A program made the translations under genes and the position numbers. Under the pieces are notes generated by a model. The model was not told the DNA's origin. It was given only the letters and a program-made list of their open reading frames with translations, and made no database searches. Shown piece after piece: positions 45,796 to 54,977 of a stretch of 64,000 bases of DNA. Position 1 is the first letter of the stretch; each line of letters begins with the position of its first letter. Source of the DNA: Photobacterium swingsii (GTDB taxonomy: Bacteria; Pseudomonadota; Gammaproteobacteria; Enterobacterales; Vibrionaceae); NCBI RefSeq assembly GCF_024346715.1, contig NZ_AP024852.1, positions 3,038,001-3,102,000 of the forward strand, read 5' to 3'.

Positions 45796-46084
45796 AACAG
45801 CTCTCTTTGTGCTGTGAAATTCAACTATGAGTGTAGACCTTATCTCGCTCTATCCGACCTTGTTCATGCAACTAATGTTAGCAAAGTGAATGGCCATAAA
45901 AGGGAGCGCAATCGATTTTATGGCTTTAATTTTAAGCTCGACCTAGGTTTTTACCTATTTTGTTGAAAGAATAAAAACCATCAGATTATTCATGCATAAG
46001 TGCATTGGAGGTCGCTGTGAACAAACAACGAAAGCATAAAACTTCACTTCGTTATGATTCAGCATCTAGGGTAATTAGCAGATA

Positions 46085-46116
46085 CAAAAACGCCACAGCA
46101 AAGCCGTGGCGTTTTT
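46085..46116 (-). terminator. Terminator after nupC
   Basis: ACGCCAC (46090-46096) pairs with GTGGCGT (46106-46112), then T-run on the minus strand. Confidence 0.9.
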
Positions 46117-46136
46117 CAATTCGACGAGGTGTCGTA

Positions 46137-47402
46137 TTACATTGCGTTGATAGTCACGAATAGACCAGCAATTGTTGCAGACATTAGGTTAGATAATGTA
46201 CCTGCAGCAACGGCTTTCATACCGAAACGTGCGATGTCATGACGACGGCTTGGTGCTAGACCACCAAGGCCACCTAGTAGGATTGCTACAGAAGAAAGGT
46301 TAGCAAAACCACAAAGTGCGAATGAGATGATTGCTTTGGTCTTCTCAGAAAGAACAACTTCAGCCGCTTCACCTAGGTAAGGGGCAAAGTTTAGGTAAGC
46401 AACGAATTCGTTCACTACCAGTTTCTGACCGATGAAAGAACCTGCGATGGTTGCTTCTTCCCATGGCACACCGATTAGGAATGCAAGTGGAGAGAAGATG
46501 TAACCAAGGATTAGCTCTAGTGTTAGTTCAGGCATACCGAACCAACCACCGATACCACCTAGCATACCGTTGATTAGTGCAATCAAACCGATGAATGCTA
46601 GTAGCATTGCACCTACGTTAAGTGCTAGTTGCATACCAGAAGATGCGCCTGCCGCTGCTGCGTCAATCACGTTAGCTGGTTTGTCATCGCCATGTGCTTC
46701 GTCGCCAGCTAATTGCTCAATTGGCTCTTCAGTTTCAGGCTTGATGATTTTAGCAAACAGTAGACCACCTGGTGCAGCCATGAAAGATGCTGCGATTAGG
46801 TATTCTAGAGGTACACCCATTGATGCGTAACCTGCTAGTACACCACCCGCTACAGATGCTAGACCACCACACATTACTGCAAACAGCTCAGATTGAGTCA
46901 TTTTAGGTACGAACGGACGAATCACCAATGGTGCTTCCGTTTGACCTACGAAGATGTTCGCTGTTGCAGACATAGATTCCGCACGAGATGTACCCAGTGC
47001 TTTCTGTAGACCACCGCCTAGTGCGTTGATAACAACCTGCATCACACCTAGGTAGTAAAGTACGCTGATCAATGCAGAGAAGAATACGATAACTGGTAGT
47101 ACACGCAATGCGAATACGAAACCGCCGCCACCGAACACTTCAAACATTTTATCTGACGTTAAACCACCGAATAGGAAGTTAATACCGTCATTACCGTAGC
47201 CAATTACATTTGCTACAGCTTGTGACATGCCGTAAAGCACATCACGACCAACTGGTACATACAGAACGAATGCACCTAAACAGAATTGGATGGCAAAAGC
47301 GCCACCAACAGTACGTAGATTAATAGCTTTGCGGTTGTCCGATAACAGCACTGCGATTGCTAGCAATACCGCCATCCCAACCAGGCTCATAAACAGGCTC
47401 AT
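46137..47402 (-). CDS. nupC: Concentrative nucleoside transporter NupC
   Basis: 421 aa with about nine or ten membrane helices; the CNT family marks [20 protein letters not shown] and [20 protein letters not shown] are present. Na+ or H+-coupled uptake of nucleosides at the inner membrane, feeding the adjacent deo pathway. Located as in Vibrio (nupC upstream of deo). Confidence 0.95.
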   Translation of the reverse strand: MSLFMSLVGMAVLLAIAVLLSDNRKAINLRTVGGAFAIQFCLGAFVLYVPVGRDVLYGMSQAVANVIGYGNDGINFLFGGLTSDKMFEVFGGGGFVFALRVLPVIVFFSALISVLYYLGVMQVVINALGGGLQKALGTSRAESMSATANIFVGQTEAPLVIRPFVPKMTQSELFAVMCGGLASVAGGVLAGYASMGVPLEYLIAASFMAAPGGLLFAKIIKPETEEPIEQLAGDEAHGDDKPANVIDAAAAGASSGMQLALNVGAMLLAFIGLIALINGMLGGIGGWFGMPELTLELILGYIFSPLAFLIGVPWEEATIAGSFIGQKLVVNEFVAYLNFAPYLGEAAEVVLSEKTKAIISFALCGFANLSSVAILLGGLGGLAPSRRHDIARFGMKAVAAGTLSNLMSATIAGLFVTINAM

Positions 47403-47547
47403 GGTTTATGGCATCCTTTAGTTAAATTTGGCGTCTCGACAATTAGGCTCATAAATGAGTTGGGCGCATTATACTGATGCTAGGGCTGATAAAGTAATGC
47501 CAAGTTCACACTTTCCAAGGAAAGGATGTGAAAGTTTAACGCTAAGC

Positions 47548-47597
47548 GTGACAAGGATCACATCAAAGCAAGCGATTAACGCAATCGGTTAACGCAA
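47548..47597 (-). promoter_or_regulatory. Putative CRP site and repeats upstream of nupC
   Basis: GTGA-N6-TCAC at 47548-47561 fits the CRP core. TTAACGCAA is repeated at 47576-47584 and 47589-47597 with a 13-base period, as might be expected for CytR. Nucleoside transporters are commonly under CRP/CytR control. Consensus match only. Confidence 0.5.
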
Positions 47598-47620
47598 ACG
47601 TTTGTCTTTTGAGATCGATC

Positions 47621-48418
47621 TCACAAAGGAATGGCGAAAAGTTCAGCAGTAGTTAAGCTCGTAACCCTTGCTATTTCGCGTTCAGATTCCGTTCTGAGAG
47701 TCGCAAGGCTTTGCAATACATTGCGTAAGCGATCAGGACGATTAGGCTGTCCTTGAAAACCGGCAACGGGCATATCGGGTGAATCAGTTTCTAGCATTAA
47801 GGCTGCCAATGGCAACTTAGTCATTGTAGTGCGAGTTTTATGCGCACGACTATAAGTAATCGTCCCACCAACCCCAATTTTGATACCTAGATCAACTAGC
47901 TGGGTTGCTTGCTGATAGCTGCCACTAAAAGCATGATACACACCACCCCGTTTGGGTGGATTTTGTCTCAATAGTTTCAGCAGTTCAGGGAAGGCATTGC
48001 GGCAATGCAGTATCACGGGGAGCTGATAACGGTTGGCGAGCTCTAACTGCTCTGCTAACCAAGCTTGTTGTTGCTGACGCTGCGCTTGAGGCTCGCTGCC
48101 TTTATCGGCAACGGCAAAATCTAACCCGCACTCTCCAATCGCCACGCACTGACAGTTTGCTTGCTGTTGAGCTAACAGATGATCTAGCTGTGCCACTGCG
48201 TCTTCACTGTGTTCAGCACTAAAGAAAGGATGTAAACCAAGGGCAAAGTAAATAGTAGGAAACTGCGCAGCAAGCTCCATGACTAATGGCCAGTTTCGCT
48301 GCCCTATGGCAGGCACGACGAGTTTCTCAACACCGTGCTGCTGCGCCATAGCAAGGTAATGGGCAGGATCTTGTGCAAAGGGCGCAAAGTCAAAATGGCA
48401 ATGGCTATCAATCAGCAT
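47621..48418 (-). CDS. yjjV: TatD-family metal-dependent hydrolase YjjV
   Basis: 265 aa from ATG 48418 (MLIDSHCHFDFAPFAQDPAH), with AAAGGAAACC before it; a longer frame from 48523 adds a hydrophobic stretch without family support. Metal ligands HCHFD, Glu of GECGLD, HCRNA and LETDSPDMP are visible. TatD members are Mg-dependent DNases. Adjoins deo as in E. coli (yjjV). Confidence 0.92.
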   Translation of the reverse strand: MLIDSHCHFDFAPFAQDPAHYLAMAQQHGVEKLVVPAIGQRNWPLVMELAAQFPTIYFALGLHPFFSAEHSEDAVAQLDHLLAQQQANCQCVAIGECGLDFAVADKGSEPQAQRQQQQAWLAEQLELANRYQLPVILHCRNAFPELLKLLRQNPPKRGGVYHAFSGSYQQATQLVDLGIKIGVGGTITYSRAHKTRTTMTKLPLAALMLETDSPDMPVAGFQGQPNRPDRLRNVLQSLATLRTESEREIARVTSLTTAELFAIPL

Positions 48419-48635
48419 GCTGGTTTCCTTTAACGCTCGGTGATGATTGTTTACAACCATCACCGATACCATCACGCTTACCACACTGACTATAACTAGG
48501 ATGGCGAGGATCATGGAGATCATACCGCACAGGCGCGCAGCTACGGCGGTTCTCCGCTGTTAGCCCCATGTGCTGACACCATGCGCCGTAGCCTGCGATA
48601 ACACGCCCTATCCCCTGCTTAATTTGCTGTAACAT
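48408..48635 (-). CDS. DUF5363-like small protein
   Basis: A 75-aa basic protein, MLQQIKQGIGRVIAGYGAWC start with MGLTAENRRSCAPVRYDLHD, a pattern of the DUF5363 family found next to tatD-type genes in Vibrio and Pasteurellaceae. It overlaps the yjjV start by 11 bases, implying coupling. Function unknown; the family assignment is from memory. Confidence 0.65.
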   Translation of the reverse strand: MLQQIKQGIGRVIAGYGAWCQHMGLTAENRRSCAPVRYDLHDPRHPSYSQCGKRDGIGDGCKQSSPSVKGNQHAD

Positions 48636-48666
48636 ACTCTTTCCTAATCACTTGACCCAACTACGG

Positions 48667-50784
48667 CTAATCAGGCGTTTTAGCGACCATCACCACCATG
48701 CTTCGCCCTTTCACCAAGATACTATTGTGAGGATAACGTGGTGCATCATCAATAGCATAAATATCATGCGGGCTTTCTGCTGACGTATCTATCACCAAAT
48801 GCCAATCACTTTGATCACAATCGGGAATGGTAAATTCCAGTGGATCCCAGTACGCATTGCACACCACATAGAGCTCATCGTTAGTTAGAGGATGAATAAC
48901 CGTTAAGGCCAAGGAGTGAGAGCGCTCGCCCCAGTCAGGTTGATTCGGCTCAACACCGTGCCAGCATATTTCAACCGAATCGAGTACCGAGTTCAGTGAA
49001 CGGTGCATATTCCATTCAAGCGTTGGTTCAGCGCTACGTAGCTTACTCAATAAGGCCACAAAGCGATGTAAATCTGGATACTTGTCCACCAGCGTCCAAT
49101 CAAACCAACTGAGTTCGTTATTTTGGCAATACGCATTATTGTTGCCTTGCTGGGTACGTCGTACTTCATCGCCCATATTGATCATGGGTGTCCCTAACGA
49201 CAAAAACAGGGTAGCCATCATATTTTTACATTGGCGGTGACGCAGACTTTCTATTTCGACAATGTCAGTTGGCCCTTCAACGCCATAATTGCAGGAAATA
49301 TTATGGTTATCACCATCACGGTTCTCCTCCCCATTGGCCCAATTATGTTTTTCGTTGTAGCTCACTAAATCATTAAGGGTAAAGCCGTCATGAGCACATA
49401 TAAAGTTCACCGAGCGGTGAGGAGAATGATGCTGGCGACCATAAATATCGGGCGAGCCTAAAATACGTGATGCAAAGCGGCTAATACAATTGGCATCGCC
49501 TCGCCAAAAAGTACGAACATCATCACGGTACTTACCGTTCCACTCATTCCAACGATCACCAATGAAAGAACCGACTTGATACAAACCTGCCGCATCCCAG
49601 GCTTCGGCGATAATTTTAGTACTGCTTAAAATAGGATCGGAATCGATAGACCAAAGTAACGGTGGTTGACGCATCGGGATACCATCACCGTCTCGGGCTA
49701 ATACCGACGCCAAATCAAAGCGAAAACCATCCACTTTCATTTCGGTGACCCAAAAGTGGAGTGCATCGATGATCATTCGGCGCAAAACACTGTGGTTCGC
49801 ATTACAGGTGTTTCCACAGCCACTGTAATTGGCGTATTTGCCCGTTTCTTTATCGGTCAGATAATAAGTGCGATTCTGTAGCCCTTTGAAACAAAAGGTA
49901 GGGCCATTCTCATCGCCTTCCGCGGTGTGGTTGAACACCACATCCAAAATCACTTCAATCCCCGCTTTATGCAGCTCACGGACCAACAGCTTAAATTCAT
50001 TGATAGCGGCTAACGGATCTTGCTCAATACTGTAACCCGCATGCACGGCGAAAAAGTTAATCGGGCTATAACCCCAATAATTATCTCGGCCTTCGGGGGC
50101 ATCCGAAGTATCAAACTGCTGCACAGGCATCAATTCAACCGCAGTGACCCCTAACGATTTGAGGTAGGGGATTTTTTCGATAATGCCGGCATAGGTACCA
50201 CGCTTAGCCTGCTCGACACCGGAATTTGGATGCTGCGTAAAACCGGCCACATGCATTTCATAGATCACGGTATCGGTTAACGAGTGACGAGGCGATTGAC
50301 TGTCTTGCCAATCAAACGTCTGATGATCAACGACCACGCTTTTCATGCAAGCATCCATGTTGGAGCCCGCATCGATTGCTCGTTGCCTTTGGTAGTTATC
50401 ACTAAAACAGATGGCGTGGCTGTAGGGATCAAGCAGCACTTTGTTTTTATCAAACCTCAGCCCTTTATCAGGCTGCCATGGACCATCTACTTGAAAGGCA
50501 TACACTTGGCCATGATTGATATTGGCAATAAACACAAACCAATAATGGCCGCGCTTATGAATAGAAGGATCGAGGTCGAAAGAAAGGAATGGTTCACTGT
50601 CGTTACGGTGATGAAAGAGGTGCAATACAACTTGGGTGGCATGCTTGGAGTATAAGCTAAAATTCACCCCGGTTTTCTTAACCGACGCCCCTAACGGATA
50701 GGCTTTACCCGGCCATGAGTAAATATCTTGCTCTTCTGCTAACGCTTGTTGCTTCTTAATTTTTACTACACTCGCCACGTCCAT
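48667..50784 (-). CDS. glgX: Glycogen debranching enzyme (GlgX/isoamylase-like, GH13)
   Basis: 705 aa from ATG 50784, where GGAGG stands seven bases upstream; a start seven codons earlier has no such site. The N-terminal CBM48 domain (YPLGASVKKTGVNFSLYSKH) is followed by the GH13 barrel with catalytic Asp in KVDGFRFDLASVL, Glu in IIAEAWDAAG and the C-terminal Asp in ICAHDGFTLNDLVSYNEKHN. It hydrolyses alpha-1,6 branches. It stands alone, not beside glgBCA. Confidence 0.88.
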   Translation of the reverse strand: MDVASVVKIKKQQALAEEQDIYSWPGKAYPLGASVKKTGVNFSLYSKHATQVVLHLFHHRNDSEPFLSFDLDPSIHKRGHYWFVFIANINHGQVYAFQVDGPWQPDKGLRFDKNKVLLDPYSHAICFSDNYQRQRAIDAGSNMDACMKSVVVDHQTFDWQDSQSPRHSLTDTVIYEMHVAGFTQHPNSGVEQAKRGTYAGIIEKIPYLKSLGVTAVELMPVQQFDTSDAPEGRDNYWGYSPINFFAVHAGYSIEQDPLAAINEFKLLVRELHKAGIEVILDVVFNHTAEGDENGPTFCFKGLQNRTYYLTDKETGKYANYSGCGNTCNANHSVLRRMIIDALHFWVTEMKVDGFRFDLASVLARDGDGIPMRQPPLLWSIDSDPILSSTKIIAEAWDAAGLYQVGSFIGDRWNEWNGKYRDDVRTFWRGDANCISRFASRILGSPDIYGRQHHSPHRSVNFICAHDGFTLNDLVSYNEKHNWANGEENRDGDNHNISCNYGVEGPTDIVEIESLRHRQCKNMMATLFLSLGTPMINMGDEVRRTQQGNNNAYCQNNELSWFDWTLVDKYPDLHRFVALLSKLRSAEPTLEWNMHRSLNSVLDSVEICWHGVEPNQPDWGERSHSLALTVIHPLTNDELYVVCNAYWDPLEFTIPDCDQSDWHLVIDTSAESPHDIYAIDDAPRYPHNSILVKGRSMVVMVAKTPD

Positions 50785-50853
50785 GATAGCCTCCAGCCAA
50801 AACAAACAAGTTGCATAATGAAGTAACTATATACCGCCCTTTATCAGATACAA

Positions 50854-50884
50854 AAAAAGCCGTCACATCAGTGACGGCTTTAGC
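50854..50884 (-). terminator. Terminator after prfC
   Basis: GCCGTCAC (50859-50866) pairs with GTGACGGC (50871-50878), followed by seven Ts on the minus strand. Confidence 0.92.
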
Positions 50885-50906
50885 AAATAATCCATTGTCG
50901 CGGTGA

Positions 50907-52487
50907 TTAGTGTTCGCGAGTTGCACGGAAGTCAACGTCAGGGAAACGCTCACGCGCTAGGTTAAGGTTAACCATAGTCGGTGCGATATAACTCAGGTTA
51001 TCGCCACCATCAAGCGCGAGGTTTTGTTGGTTCTTACGTTTGAAGTCTTCTAACTTCTTCACGTCATCACACTCAATCCAACGCGCCGTTGCAACGTTAA
51101 CACCTTCGTAGATCGCTTCTACGTTGTATTCCGCTTTCAAGCGCGCAACAACCACATCAAACTGAAGTACACCTACCGCACCAACGATAAGGTCGTTATT
51201 TTGTAGCGGACGGAAGACCTGTACTGCACCTTCTTCAGAAAGCTGTACTAAGCCCTTAAGCAATTGCTTTTGCTTCAGTGGATCTTTTAGACGAATACGA
51301 CGGAACAATTCTGGTGCAAAGTTCGGAATACCCGCAAACTTCAGGTTCTCGCCTTGCGTAAAGGTATCACCAATTTGGATCGTACCGTGGTTGTGCAAAC
51401 CAATAATATCACCAGCAAAGGCTTGCTCTGCACGTGAACGGTCACCCGCCATGAAAGTTACCGCGTCCGAAATGCTGACATTTTTGCCAGTACGTACGTG
51501 GTTCATTTTCATGCCTTGGTTGTAAGTACCCGACACAATACGCATGAAGGCGATACGGTCACGGTGCTTAGGATCCATGTTTGCTTGGATTTTGAATACA
51601 AAACCAGAGAACTTCTCTTCTTTTGCTTCAACATCACGCTCGTTCGCTTTACGCGTTTGTGGCGCAGGTGCCCACTGCGTTAAGCCATCTAGCATGTGGT
51701 CAACACCGAAGTTACCCAATGCTGTACCAAAGTATACTGGCGTTAGCTCACCAGCTAGGAACAAGTCGTGATCAAACTCAGGGCATGCACCCACAACAAG
51801 TTCGATTTCTTCACGTACGCTTTCAGCTAGGTCATCGCCCACTGCCGCATTTAGCTCTGGGTTGTCTAGGCCTTTAATGATACGTACTTCTTGGATTTCG
51901 TGACCATGGCCTGATTCGTACAGGATCGTTTCGTCACGGTGGATGTGGTAAACACCTTTAAATTCTTTACCACAACCAATCGGCCATGAAATAGGAGCAC
52001 AAGCCATACCTAGCTCGCTTTCTACTTCATCTAGCACTTCCATTGGGTCGCGAACATCACGGTCCAATTTGTTCATGAAGGTTACAATTGGCGTATCACG
52101 CAGACGCGTAACTTCCATTAGCTTACGAGTACGATCTTCGACACCTTTTGCGGCATCGATAACCATCAAACATGAGTCAACCGCAGTCAATGTACGGTAG
52201 GTATCTTCCGAGAAATCTTCGTGCCCAGGGGTATCTAGCAGGTTGACTAGACAATCATTGTATGGGAACTGCATCACAGAGGTTGTTACCGAGATACCAC
52301 GTTCTTTTTCCATTTCCATCCAGTCAGACTTAGCATGCTGGTTAGAACCACGGCCTTTTACCGTACCTGCTTTTTGAATCGCGTTTCCGAATAACAATAC
52401 TTTTTCAGTGATTGTTGTTTTACCCGCATCGGGGTGAGAAATGATAGCAAACGTACGGCGTTTACCCACTTCTTGTAGAAAAGACAT
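50907..52487 (-). CDS. prfC: Peptide chain release factor 3 PrfC
   Basis: 526 aa from ATG 52487 ([20 protein letters not shown]), aligned with E. coli RF3; an upstream start adds 15 non-homologous residues. GTPase motifs are [23 protein letters not shown] and NKLD. It recycles RF1/RF2 at termination. Confidence 0.96.
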   Translation of the reverse strand: MSFLQEVGKRRTFAIISHPDAGKTTITEKVLLFGNAIQKAGTVKGRGSNQHAKSDWMEMEKERGISVTTSVMQFPYNDCLVNLLDTPGHEDFSEDTYRTLTAVDSCLMVIDAAKGVEDRTRKLMEVTRLRDTPIVTFMNKLDRDVRDPMEVLDEVESELGMACAPISWPIGCGKEFKGVYHIHRDETILYESGHGHEIQEVRIIKGLDNPELNAAVGDDLAESVREEIELVVGACPEFDHDLFLAGELTPVYFGTALGNFGVDHMLDGLTQWAPAPQTRKANERDVEAKEEKFSGFVFKIQANMDPKHRDRIAFMRIVSGTYNQGMKMNHVRTGKNVSISDAVTFMAGDRSRAEQAFAGDIIGLHNHGTIQIGDTFTQGENLKFAGIPNFAPELFRRIRLKDPLKQKQLLKGLVQLSEEGAVQVFRPLQNNDLIVGAVGVLQFDVVVARLKAEYNVEAIYEGVNVATARWIECDDVKKLEDFKRKNQQNLALDGGDNLSYIAPTMVNLNLARERFPDVDFRATREH

Positions 52488-52729
52488 AAGCGTTGATAAT
52501 CCTGTTAGAGATTTCAATAACCGATGAACCATTTGAGTCTAGCCCAATGGTTCACCCGAGAATTAGAATTAAATGCCTGCACAGCAGGGAGTTATAATTA
52601 ACCGATCGCAGTAATTACATCTCAACCTCATCGTATGCAGAAAAGAAAAACGCGTATCGCGCAGAAAAGTGGCGGAATTATACGCAAAGTCATCGCAAAG
52701 AAACAGCGTTAACCCAGTGTAAGATTCGA

Positions 52730-53176
52730 TTACATTACCATGTACGTCATGATTAATGCGTCTTCGCGACCATTCTCTGCGGGGTAGTACCCTTCGCGTC
52801 GATTGATTTCATTAAAGCCTAGGGCTTCATAAAGTTGCGCAGCACGGGTATTACTTGCTCGCACTTCAAGCCAGATATCTTCAGCACCTTGCTCACGCAT
52901 TTGCGCCATAAAGCCATCAAGCAAGGTTTTACCGTAGCCTTTACCTTGTGCTCGCGGGTCAATCGCAATATTGAGCAAGGTTGCTTCACCAGCGACGAGC
53001 TGACCAAAACAATAACCCACTAGCGTATTATCAACCAACAAGGCTAAATTAAGGGAGCGCTTATTCGGCTCGGCGCGCACCATAGACTCTGCCCAAGGAA
53101 ATGCATGTGCAGCCTGCTCGATGTGCCATACGGCATCAAGGTGTTGTGTATCTAACGGAACGATATTAATTGTCAT
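52730..53176 (-). CDS. rimI: Ribosomal protein S18 N-acetyltransferase RimI
   Basis: 148 aa from ATG 53176 (MTINIVPLDTQHLDAVWHIE); a longer frame reads back through holD. GNAT acetyl-CoA loop AIDPRAQGKGYGKTLLDGFM and the ARASNTRAAQLYEALGF-type helix are present. It acetylates the S18 N-terminal alanine. Overlaps holD by 11 bases, as in E. coli. Confidence 0.95.
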   Translation of the reverse strand: MTINIVPLDTQHLDAVWHIEQAAHAFPWAESMVRAEPNKRSLNLALLVDNTLVGYCFGQLVAGEATLLNIAIDPRAQGKGYGKTLLDGFMAQMREQGAEDIWLEVRASNTRAAQLYEALGFNEINRREGYYPAENGREDALIMTYMVM

Positions 53177-53567
53177 AAGAACAGATCTGTTGCCATAGGG
53201 CTTTTTTAGCTGCGGGATGAGTATGCATCGTTGAAATAGCCGCAGACTGAAGCACTTGAACTCCAACAGGAGCCGCTGCTGTACAGCCCGCGATCCAACA
53301 CCATACCAGTTGGTGCTGACCAAGCTGCTCTAACGCACTTGGTGGCAACATTAATGCGTGTTCTGGCGAGAGCTTCATACTTTTCAAAATACGACCAAAT
53401 AGCCATGCATCCTGATCGGTAAGCGTCTCTTCAGTAATGAAAAGCAGCTTGCAGTCATCAGGTAAATTGACAACAGGTACTTCAAGCGCAGGAAAACATT
53501 CTGGCTTACGGATCTGCCAGTATGTCAGTCCCATTTCTTGCAACACCTGAATATCTCGTTGCTTCAT
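53166..53567 (-). CDS. holD: DNA polymerase III psi subunit HolD
   Basis: 133 aa from ATG 53567 (MKQRDIQVLQEMGLTYWQIR). The N-terminal peptide that binds chi and the closing AAKKALWQQICSYD, like E. coli ALWQQICTYEHD, are visible. Part of the clamp loader, bridging to SSB via chi. The start is by comparison with family; a start nine residues earlier is possible. Confidence 0.9.
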   Translation of the reverse strand: MKQRDIQVLQEMGLTYWQIRKPECFPALEVPVVNLPDDCKLLFITEETLTDQDAWLFGRILKSMKLSPEHALMLPPSALEQLGQHQLVWCWIAGCTAAAPVGVQVLQSAAISTMHTHPAAKKALWQQICSYDN

Positions 53568-53664
53568 GCCTACTCTACTCTTATCTGCTGCCATTAAGGG
53601 CGGCAATGCTACCAAATTCGGCGAACACCACCAAGGTGAATTCACGCTCTCTAGCTAATGATAA

Positions 53665-53690
53665 AACAAAACCACCCGCAGGTGGTTTGG
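53665..53690 (-). terminator. Terminator after yhbS
   Basis: AAACCACC (53669-53676) pairs with GGTGGTTT (53681-53688), T-rich on the minus strand. Confidence 0.8.
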
Positions 53691-53719
53691 TCAAATACGA
53701 TGTCATATACAGCTTGTGA

Positions 53720-54223
53720 TTACAACGCAGCAAACTCCGCACTGTATTCCACTTTACCTTGATGATTTGCTAACGTATCTGGCAATAACTCTATCACCAT
53801 AAATGCCTCAACAGGCACATCCCAACGACAGGTTAAGCCATGATCGGCAGCCGTTGTAAAACCAGCACGCTGGTAATAGCTAGGATCGCCTAGCACCACA
53901 ACCGCTGGGTAACCTAATTCAGCGAGAATATTTTTAGCCTCATCAAGTAGCGCCAACCCAATACCTTGGCGTTGATACTCAGGCGAGATCGTTAATGGTG
54001 CAAGCCCTTGCCAGCCACAATCTTGGCCGTCAACAGTCACAGGGCTCAAGCATAGGTGGCCTACCACTTCCCCCTCATCGCTACATGCCACCAGCGACAA
54101 TGTACGATTACCATTTTCACGCAACGCCATCACAAGGTTTGCTTCGGCGTCTGTCTCAAACGTTTTCTTCAACAAACGATCGACAGGCAGAATATCAGCG
54201 GGCGCCTCGGTTCTAATGAGCAT
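53720..54223 (-). CDS. yhbS: GNAT N-acetyltransferase YhbS
   Basis: 167 aa with PEYQRQGIGLALLDEAKNIL (acetyl-CoA loop) and VVLGDPSYYQRAGF typical of the YhbS group. Substrate unknown. Start overlaps the ubiT stop by 11 bases; the same pair occurs in E. coli (yhbT-yhbS). Confidence 0.9.
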   Translation of the reverse strand: MLIRTEAPADILPVDRLLKKTFETDAEANLVMALRENGNRTLSLVACSDEGEVVGHLCLSPVTVDGQDCGWQGLAPLTISPEYQRQGIGLALLDEAKNILAELGYPAVVVLGDPSYYQRAGFTTAADHGLTCRWDVPVEAFMVIELLPDTLANHQGKVEYSAEFAAL

Positions 54224-54734
54224 TCACTACCTCTTGCTCAGCAGCCGCGTCTTTCATTCCTTGTTGGATGAAGTCTGCCGACTGCTGCAGGAAAAATGTT
54301 AATGGTTTTGGCAGTGCGTCAAGATCGATGCTATCCATCAGATTCTTCACTTCCAAACCTAATTCAGTGTCCCCTTCAATGCGAAGACGACGCTGGAAGA
54401 ATAATGTATCTGGGTCTTCCTTACGAGCAGCAATTAACACTAAATCATTACATTCACCGCTAAAGCTCACGTCTTCTTGCTCAACATGTTGAGACACCAC
54501 CAGTTTCTCGTTTTGGAAACTGATAAACCACTGTAAGCCTAAGTCACGTACTTCCACTTTCAACCAGCGATCTTCTAAAAACTCAAAGTCACCATCGTCC
54601 AATGCTTCTTTAAATACTAGAGACAGTCCTTCTAGCATCATTTTTTGTTGTACTGCAAAAGGCATAGCCTTCGCAGGAATGCGTAACAAAGCTGGGCCAT
54701 GCTGAACCATGTGTTTACGAATTTGAGCAATCAC
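54213..54734 (-). CDS. ubiT: UbiT, SCP2 lipid-carrier for anaerobic ubiquinone synthesis
   Basis: 173 aa with an SCP2 domain (about residues 35-140: LFKEALDDGDFEFLEDRWLK and DLGLQWFISFQNEKLV). UbiT (YhbT) carries ubiquinone precursors and acts with UbiU and UbiV in O2-independent ubiquinone synthesis. Here, as in E. coli, it is divergent from ubiUV, but a GGDEF-EAL gene is placed between. Confidence 0.93.
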   Translation of the reverse strand: MIAQIRKHMVQHGPALLRIPAKAMPFAVQQKMMLEGLSLVFKEALDDGDFEFLEDRWLKVEVRDLGLQWFISFQNEKLVVSQHVEQEDVSFSGECNDLVLIAARKEDPDTLFFQRRLRIEGDTELGLEVKNLMDSIDLDALPKPLTFFLQQSADFIQQGMKDAAAEQEVVNAH

Positions 54735-54977
54735 CGATGTGTTTCCTATTATGCTTACATGTATATGAGTAGGAGAAAGTTAACCTTCCCCGAAGGTTGA
54801 TGATCATTGTAAGCAGGGCGATTGATAAATATCATGCCTTGAGTCAAAAAAAATGCGTCTACAAAGGGAAAGTTTAGCGCTCATAACGGCTGGCAGGTAT
54901 AATGAGCCCTATTTTTCACATTCTCATACCCCTTTGAGACCCTAACCAAATCAAACAAAATAGGTGACGTCAGAACG

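Noticed and set aside
48419..48523. N-terminal hydrophobic extension of the TatD protein
   Set aside because: It is read from a frame overlapping the DUF5363-like gene; ATG 48418 has a ribosome site and matches the family start.
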